Shown piece by piece: positions 13,085-16,054 of a DNA stretch of 16,054 nt; within the stretch, counting starts at the first letter, position 1, and each line of letters starts with the position of its first letter. The stretch comes from Candidatus Nealsonbacteria bacterium CG08_land_8_20_14_0_20_36_22 (GTDB lineage Bacteria > Patescibacteriota > Minisyncoccia > Minisyncoccales > GWA2-38-27): NCBI GenBank assembly GCA_002774555.1, contig PEYC01000064.1:1-16054 (forward strand), written 5' to 3'. A program made the position numbers and the translations under genes. A model generated the notes under the pieces. That model was not told the DNA's origin. It saw only the letters and a list, made by a program, of their open reading frames with translations, and ran no database searches.

Positions 13085-13870
13085 CTATCCTAACCTCCAA
13101 GGATAACAAGAAAGAACAGAAATTATTCTTTTCTTAATCTCTGGAGCAAAGATGGTAAAGTTATCAAACCTTTCTGGTATCTCCAAAGGAATAATGATAA
13201 AATCTCCAAAATTAAAAGGAGATTTTTCACTCATTAGAAACCTACCTTCATTAACCTCGCAAGCAATTTGATATCTAGTGTCTCTCTCTAATTCTTCATT
13301 AGTCTGATTCAATTCAGCTTCTTCCTTTGCCCAATTTCGCCACCTCTGAAGCTCTATCTCAAATGCTCCCCGTCTAATATATTTATCAAAATCCTTCACT
13401 ATTCTCTCGCATGGAGCAGAACGACTACCCAATACATCGTCTTCCCAGTCCAAAAATAAAACGCTGTCACTTAAAGCAAACCTCTTAGCCAAATCAGTAA
13501 TCATTTTTTTATATCTATCCTCCAGTTCGCGCCCTATTAACCTACTATCAAGATATGATCTGGCTAAAGTAACCCACCAATTCAACTTGAAACCATATTT
13601 CTCAAACATTTTGACGATCTCTGGCATTTCTTCTCTAAGTAGTCGCATTTCTTTCTTCGTTGGTATAAATATATTCCCCTGTTTCGCAAACCTTTTCTCG
13701 AGAGCTTTAGAAAGAGACCAGGGAGTTAATATATTTACTGGCCCTCCATTGATAAGACATCTATTCAGATAACCACCTACCCATTCGTTAATTCTGAGAT
13801 TATTCGGTCTAATAGTTTTATTTCGCATCTTAAGAAATTCCATTACTTTTTTCGCTCCAGGAAACTGCAT
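13085..13870 (-). CDS. Unrecognised 261-aa protein downstream of tRNA-His
   Basis: I do not recognise this family. The ATG at 13870 was chosen because a full AAAGGAG ribosome site precedes it by 8 bases; the same frame stays open upstream through the tRNA to another ribosome site and ATG at 14173. Visible features: a basic N-terminus, a strand NILTPWSLSKALEKRF (about residues 42-57), helices with KKEMRLLREEMPEIVKMFEKYG, a strand LNWWVTLARSYLDSRL, an acidic VLFLDWEDDVLG, a long charged helix around RWRNWAKEEAEL, then RYQIACEVNEG and a hydrophobic IISVLSCYPW end. Seven or so Trp residues are notable. The alternation suggests a soluble alpha/beta (Rossmann-like) enzyme. A cyclodipeptide-synthase-like, tRNA-using fold was considered, but the signature motifs are absent. 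No signal peptide or membrane segment. Confidence 0.75.
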   Translation of the reverse strand: MQFPGAKKVMEFLKMRNKTIRPNNLRINEWVGGYLNRCLINGGPVNILTPWSLSKALEKRFAKQGNIFIPTKKEMRLLREEMPEIVKMFEKYGFKLNWWVTLARSYLDSRLIGRELEDRYKKMITDLAKRFALSDSVLFLDWEDDVLGSRSAPCERIVKDFDKYIRRGAFEIELQRWRNWAKEEAELNQTNEELERDTRYQIACEVNEGRFLMSEKSPFNFGDFIIIPLEIPERFDNFTIFAPEIKKRIISVLSCYPWRLG

Positions 13871-13994
13871 TGTTTTCTCCTTTCTTCTTATTTTTTTGAT
13901 TTTATTAAAGAGCTTAACCCAAATTAACCCAATGGAAAATCTGAGTTTATTTAGTTTCGACTTTTTTATTTTTCTACTTTGATAACTCATATTG

Positions 13995-14069
13995 GATCGC
14001 CAAGGGGACTTGAACCCCCAACCATTCCCTTCACAGGGGAACGCTCTACCAAGTTGAGCTATGGCGACC
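13995..14069 (-). tRNA. tRNA-His (anticodon GTG)
   Basis: A complete cloverleaf: extra 5' G (G-1, at 14069) opposite C73, acceptor GTCGCCA/TGGCGAT, T8-A9, D-arm GCTC/GAGC, anticodon stem TTCCC/GGGAA with loop CTGTGAA (anticodon GTG), 5-nt variable loop, T-arm GGGGG/CCCCT with loop TTCAAGT. G-1 with C73 is the hallmark of tRNA-His. The 3' CCA is not encoded (CCAAT follows) and must be added by CCA-adding enzyme. G34 makes it a substrate for the TGT encoded in this window. It lies within the leader of the 261-aa gene. Confidence 0.97.
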
Positions 14070-14076
14070 AAAAGAT

Positions 14077-14100
14077 GCGAGGAGAGTTTCCCCTCCTCGC
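14077..14100 (-). promoter_or_regulatory. Stable hairpin just upstream of tRNA-His
   Basis: GCGAGGAG (14077-14084) pairs perfectly with CTCCTCGC (14093-14100), 8-nt loop. On the minus strand ATCTTTT follows, then the tRNA begins 7 nt later. It could be an RNA-processing signal or a second, weak terminator. Confidence 0.6.
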
Positions 14101-14157
14101 TTAAGAGAAAAAACCTGTGATTACCCATTCCTCCGAAAGATCTGTGCCATTCAGTGA

Positions 14158-14190
14158 ACCCTTTCAGAAACATACTTTTTCTCCTTTCTT
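14158..14190 (-). promoter_or_regulatory. Second ribosome site and in-frame ATG upstream of the tRNA
   Basis: An AAAGGAG site 7 bases before ATG 14173. The 14-base stretch AAGAAAGGAGAAAA here is repeated before the ATG at 13870. The frame from 14173 is open for 101 codons, across the hairpin and the tRNA, into the 261-aa gene. Translation through a folded tRNA is unlikely to be the main product; a short leader ORF or remnant start is possible. Confidence 0.4.
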
Positions 14191-14211
14191 AATTTCAATG
14201 AACAAAACAAA

Positions 14212-14237
14212 AACCAGCCGCTTGCTGCCGGCTGGTT
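14212..14237 (-). terminator. Intrinsic terminator in the leader (candidate attenuator)
   Basis: AACCAGCCG (14212-14220) pairs perfectly with CGGCTGGTT (14229-14237), 8-nt loop. On the minus strand a U-tract (TTTTTGTTTTG) follows. It lies between the promoter at 14379-14406 and the tRNA/unknown gene, 29 nt past a small leader ORF. Confidence 0.88.
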
Positions 14238-14266
14238 ATGATGCAAAAGATTAGTTAAATTTTAGA

Positions 14267-14368
14267 TTAGTATAAATTACCTATCTTTTTTACCATCACA
14301 AAATTACCAACAGCAAACTGCGGTTCGTGATGGTTATGATTTCTACTTATGTAAGACAGATTATCCAT
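14267..14368 (-). CDS. Possible His-containing leader peptide (33 aa)
   Basis: A 33-codon ORF whose ATG lies about 4 nt from the predicted transcription start (leaderless). Residues 9-16 read RNHNHHEP; His codons 13 and 14 (CAT CAC, 14332-14327) are the 5' arm of a hairpin closing with 14292-14299. The ORF ends 29 nt before a strong terminator, and tRNA-His is transcribed beyond it. This is the geometry of an amino-acid leader peptide, but three His in 33 codons is modest, so translation is unproven. Confidence 0.45.
   Translation of the reverse strand: MDNLSYISRNHNHHEPQFAVGNFVMVKKIGNLY
14292..14334 (-). promoter_or_regulatory. Leader hairpin overlapping the His codons
   Basis: Minus-strand ACCATCAC (14334-14327) pairs perfectly with GTGATGGT (14299-14292). 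Inside, ACC/GGT and CAG/CTG pairs extend the stem. The inner strand GCTGTTGGT (14314-14306) could instead pair, with a 3-nt bulge, to ACCAGC of the terminator's 5' arm. Confidence 0.6.
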
Positions 14369-14378
14369 ACTATTTATC

Positions 14379-14406
14379 AGTATATTCCTAATTTAATTTT
14401 TGTCAA
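14379..14406 (-). promoter_or_regulatory. Promoter of the leader/tRNA-His/unknown-gene unit
   Basis: Minus strand perfect TTGACA (14401-14406), 16 bp, TATACT (14379-14384). Expected start about 14372. The 15-bp repeat lies 12 bp upstream of the -35 box. Confidence 0.8.
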
Positions 14407-14418
14407 GACATCGTGGGT

Positions 14419-14433
14419 TTGGAGTCCGTTCGA
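14419..14433 (-). repeat. 15-bp promoter-upstream repeat, copy 2
   Basis: TTGGAGTCCGTTCGA, identical to 13000-13014 and in the same orientation and near-identical position relative to a -35 box. Confidence 0.7.
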
Positions 14434-14461
14434 ACCTATTTAATGGAGATTTAGTTATTTC

Positions 14462-14821
14462 TTACGCTAAAACTTCTTTAAATAAAGAGTTTATATCAAT
14501 TTTTCGAGGATTAAATTCTGGTTTCTGTTTTTTAGATACAATCCTGTTCGCAGCTACTACGCGCAACATATTCACCACATCTTCAGGGGTGTTTATAAAA
14601 AATATATCTTTTTTCGCTTGCAACCTCTCTTTCATTAATAATAAAGCGTGGGCGGCAGAACGAGAAACAAACTTGACATTAGAGAAATCCAAATCAACCG
14701 ATTTTACATCGGTTTTTTTAATGATTTTTTCTAATATATCAACCACATCACGAGAGCTTAAAATCGGAGCTAACAAACGGGTGATAATTAGATTTTTATG
14801 TGATTTTTTGGTATTTATCAT
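14462..14821 (-). CDS. STAS-like (DUF4325-like) protein
   Basis: 119 residues. The core SVDLDFSNVKFVSRSAAHALLLMKERL (about 41-67) has the beta-strand, FSxVxFVSRS turn and helix of STAS-like DUF4325 proteins, and IFFINTPEDVVNMLRVVAANRI (73-94) supplies the second strand-helix pair. The Ser residues in VSRSAA sit where anti-anti-sigma factors are phosphorylated. Such proteins pair with GHKL ATPases as partner-switching regulators, and an ATPase gene lies 76 bases upstream on the same strand. No obvious promoter is seen between them. Targets unknown. Confidence 0.8.
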   Translation of the reverse strand: MINTKKSHKNLIITRLLAPILSSRDVVDILEKIIKKTDVKSVDLDFSNVKFVSRSAAHALLLMKERLQAKKDIFFINTPEDVVNMLRVVAANRIVSKKQKPEFNPRKIDINSLFKEVLA

Positions 14822-14897
14822 ATCTTTATATTTATTATATCACAAAAATTAAAAAGAAGGGGCGTATAAAGAACATTACTCTAAAAACGGAGAAATA

Positions 14898-15563
14898 TCA
14901 AGCGATCCCGATGGTTTCGGTATCCTGTATGCGATAACCACGCCTTGCCAGTAAAAATTCGGAGATTGCGTCAATATCAGATAATTTCAATCCTTTCTCT
15001 TCTTTATACATTGCCGCAAATCCTCTTCCGCAATCAACGATACAAATATCTAAATAATTTTTAGTAGGATAAAATTGACCAAAAATAAATCCTACATCTT
15101 TTTTACTATGTTCAAATATATTGGTTACCAACTCTGCTATTGGATAACAAACAGCGTTCTGCGCCCCCGACACATTGCCGAGCGTCTCACAGATTTTTTC
15201 TGCGAATAATGCTTCTAACTTTTCCCTCGACGTCCCTGCTTCTTTTCTTAATACACTTATCGGTATAAAACTCTTGTGTTTCTGAACCTGTTGTTGAAAT
15301 AAAGAAATAGAATCTACTCCTTCTGGGAAACTTATTCTTTCCAAATAAGATTTGATTGGGGAATAGTTTATTTCACAATTGCTCCGAGTATTATTTATAT
15401 AGGCGCTTACGGGCAGTATCAATAAAGGACAAACCCAATCAAGCAAAGATAAATCAAAATTTAGATTTTCTTTTGATTGGGCATTTATAAAAGTTTTGTA
15501 TAACGATTCCAATTGCGCTACCAAAGAATCATTTTTTGGTTTCGGTATAATAATCTTCTCCAT
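14898..15563 (-). CDS. GHKL (HATPase_c) ATPase/kinase-like protein, C-terminally truncated
   Basis: 221 residues. Residues about 35-60 (LSLLDWVCPLLILPVSAY) look like the N-terminal region common in STAS-associated ATPases. The GHKL domain begins near 140: N-box ELVTNIFEH (144-152) and G1 box CIVDCGRG (174-181). After AISEFLLARRGYRI (199-212), where the ATP lid and G2 box (RGYGIxT...) should come, the frame ends at ETIGIA with a TGA. The expected last 40-50 residues are missing and I found no continuation in the other frames. It may be a decayed or shortened partner of the STAS protein. A hairpin ends 12 bases before its ATG, with a weak TAGAAT box at 15570-15575. Confidence 0.75.
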   Translation of the reverse strand: MEKIIIPKPKNDSLVAQLESLYKTFINAQSKENLNFDLSLLDWVCPLLILPVSAYINNTRSNCEINYSPIKSYLERISFPEGVDSISLFQQQVQKHKSFIPISVLRKEAGTSREKLEALFAEKICETLGNVSGAQNAVCYPIAELVTNIFEHSKKDVGFIFGQFYPTKNYLDICIVDCGRGFAAMYKEEKGLKLSDIDAISEFLLARRGYRIQDTETIGIA

Positions 15564-15575
15564 GTTTTTATTCTA

Positions 15576-15605
15576 CCAAAAAATCGCCTGATTGGCGATT
15601 TTTGG
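15576..15605. terminator. Bidirectional terminator hairpin abutting the ATPase gene
   Basis: AAAAATCGCC pairs with GGCGATTTTT (loop TGATT), extended by CC/GG. Both strands have a T-run in the stem. On the minus strand it ends the 71-aa gene's transcript and also lies just 12 bases before the ATPase ATG. Confidence 0.85.
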
Positions 15606-15643
15606 TTAGCTCCGCATTATGGACTCTAGGTGGGGTGAGTTTT

Positions 15644-15859
15644 TTATATTTTTTTCTTTTTAATATTTTCTTTTTGTTCGGTCGTCAAAGAAGTAAACCA
15701 CAGAATAAAAGGCCTGCGAAGTTTATCTATCGGCCAGTTATTATCTTTAAAAAGCGAAATTTTCTCTATTCTAAAACGCGAAAGCAAGGATGTTGTAGCC
15801 TGCAAGTTTAAAGGAGACAATTTATTATGCTCTAATAAAAATTGTTGTTTCTTAGTCAT
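15644..15859 (-). CDS. Orphan small protein (71 aa)
   Basis: 71 residues starting MTKKQQFLLEHNKLSPLNLQ, with a hydrophobic/aromatic patch IDKLRRPFILWFTSLTTEQKENI and a Lys-rich end. No family recognised, and no Cys/His metal sites, signal peptide or membrane helix. It is likely coding because it has an upstream element (copy B) also found before the HD gene, and a terminator about 40 bases past its stop. After the A-rich 3' end, the +1 frame stays open to 15569, but it would run through the terminator hairpin, so the short form is preferred. Confidence 0.55.
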   Translation of the reverse strand: MTKKQQFLLEHNKLSPLNLQATTSLLSRFRIEKISLFKDNNWPIDKLRRPFILWFTSLTTEQKENIKKKKI

Positions 15860-15866
15860 CTAATTC

Positions 15867-15897
15867 TAGTTTACCCCGTTAGAGGTTAAAAAGCAAG
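15867..15897 (-). promoter_or_regulatory. Conserved 31-bp upstream element, copy B
   Basis: Minus strand CTTGCTTT ... TCTAACGG ... GTAAACTA, 25/31 identical to copy A (8064-8094) and likewise directly upstream of a start codon (8 bases). As a promoter: TTGCTT (15891-15896), 17 bp, TAAACT (15868-15873). As RNA: ACCTC-TAAC-GGGGT forms a 5-bp hairpin. Confidence 0.6.
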
Positions 15898-15935
15898 AAA
15901 AAACACAAAGTAAACAAACCTCTAATGGAGTTTAC
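15869..15935. repeat. Imperfect 19-bp inverted repeat
   Basis: Left arm 15869-15887 and right arm 15917-15935 match at 15 of 19 positions as inverted copies; TTAGAGGTT/AACCTCTAA is perfect. The left arm is the core of element copy B. GTAAAC/GTTTAC also bracket the right arm. Confidence 0.6.
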
Positions 15936-16054
15936 ATTAATTCCTTCAAAAAATCAAGACCTTGTGCTGGTCCATATGATATGATACGCCCAGCACTTGA
16001 AAAACATGAAAGGAAAGTATAATGGATGCCGTATGACAATCTACGGCGCAATCC
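15932..16054 (-). other. Open frame at the right edge, possibly a gene 3' end
   Basis: A minus-strand frame is open from the window edge for 40 codons and ends GPAQGLDFLKELM. At least one other frame on each strand is also open over much of this stretch, so no coding call can be made. Its stop lies inside the right arm of the inverted repeat. Confidence 0.2.

Noticed and set aside
13085..13870. Cyclodipeptide synthase identity for the 261-aa protein
   Set aside because: The helix-rich order and Tyr/Glu near the C-terminus loosely recall that family and a tRNA neighbour fits, but the N-terminal Ser/Asn motif and the Y-x3-E spacing are not found. Left as unknown.
13990..14173. Protein-coding reading of the 362-codon frame from 14173 as one long gene
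   Set aside because: The part before codon 102 runs through a stable hairpin and a full tRNA-His; its IAQLGRAFPC-like stretch is a translated tRNA. The ATG at 13870 has a full ribosome site, so the gene was started there.
15569..15660. Extension of the orphan 71-aa protein in the +1 frame
   Set aside because: The extension would encode the terminator hairpin itself and requires a frameshift; more likely non-coding.
15940..16054. Plus-strand gene starting at ATG 16006, or a transposase fragment
   Set aside because: Only about 16 codons are visible, with no ribosome site, and several frames are open; no motif can be recognised.
1..16054. CRISPR array, insertion sequence or rRNA
   Set aside because: No regularly spaced repeats, no transposase motifs and no rRNA-like segments were seen.

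Overview
The window is AT-rich, densely packed and mostly read from the minus strand. It carries strong housekeeping-type promoters (TTGAC[A/T], 16-17 bp, TATAAT-like), many leaderless or nearly leaderless genes, shortened versions of universal enzymes (RsmI without its C-terminal domain) and many tiny Cys-rich proteins. This suggests an ultrasmall-genome bacterium of the Patescibacteria/CPR (Parcubacteria-like). That placement is inference; no rRNA or long marker gene is present.

Layout. 1-661: a hicBA toxin-antitoxin pair (the toxin runs off the left edge) and a 56-aa double-CxxC protein behind a consensus promoter. 703-6161: one co-directional cluster for the cell envelope, made of a thioredoxin-DsbD-like fusion, a ZIP metal transporter and a MacA/MacB-type ABC exporter split into adaptor, ATPase and permease. 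6213-6829: a DapB-N-like Rossmann protein with its own promoter and terminator. 6834-8094: HD-domain hydrolase and nitroreductase. 8104-11775: a tightly overlapping operon rsmI - 32-aa ORF - DUF362 - tgt - qng1, for RNA modification and apparently queuine salvage. 11779-12986: an RNA/cold-shock block containing a zinc-ribbon protein with a structured leader, an RRM protein and a cold-shock protein. 13000-14433: a unit bounded by two copies of a 15-bp repeat, with promoter, small His-containing leader ORF, intrinsic terminator, tRNA-His(GTG) and an unrecognised 261-aa protein. 14462-16054: a STAS-like protein, a truncated GHKL ATPase, an orphan 71-aa gene and an inverted repeat.

Most striking: (i) a minimal queuine-salvage gene pair, with Qng1 family (DUF2419) next to a TGT whose specificity loop looks eukaryote-like and no queuosine biosynthesis genes in view; (ii) a possible histidine-responsive attenuator ahead of tRNA-His and an unknown gene, where two His codons coincide exactly with one arm of a leader hairpin; (iii) a 31-bp element directly upstream of two unrelated genes; (iv) mutually exclusive leader hairpins before a zinc-ribbon gene. 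All functional claims rest on reading the sequence by eye; no database search was run.
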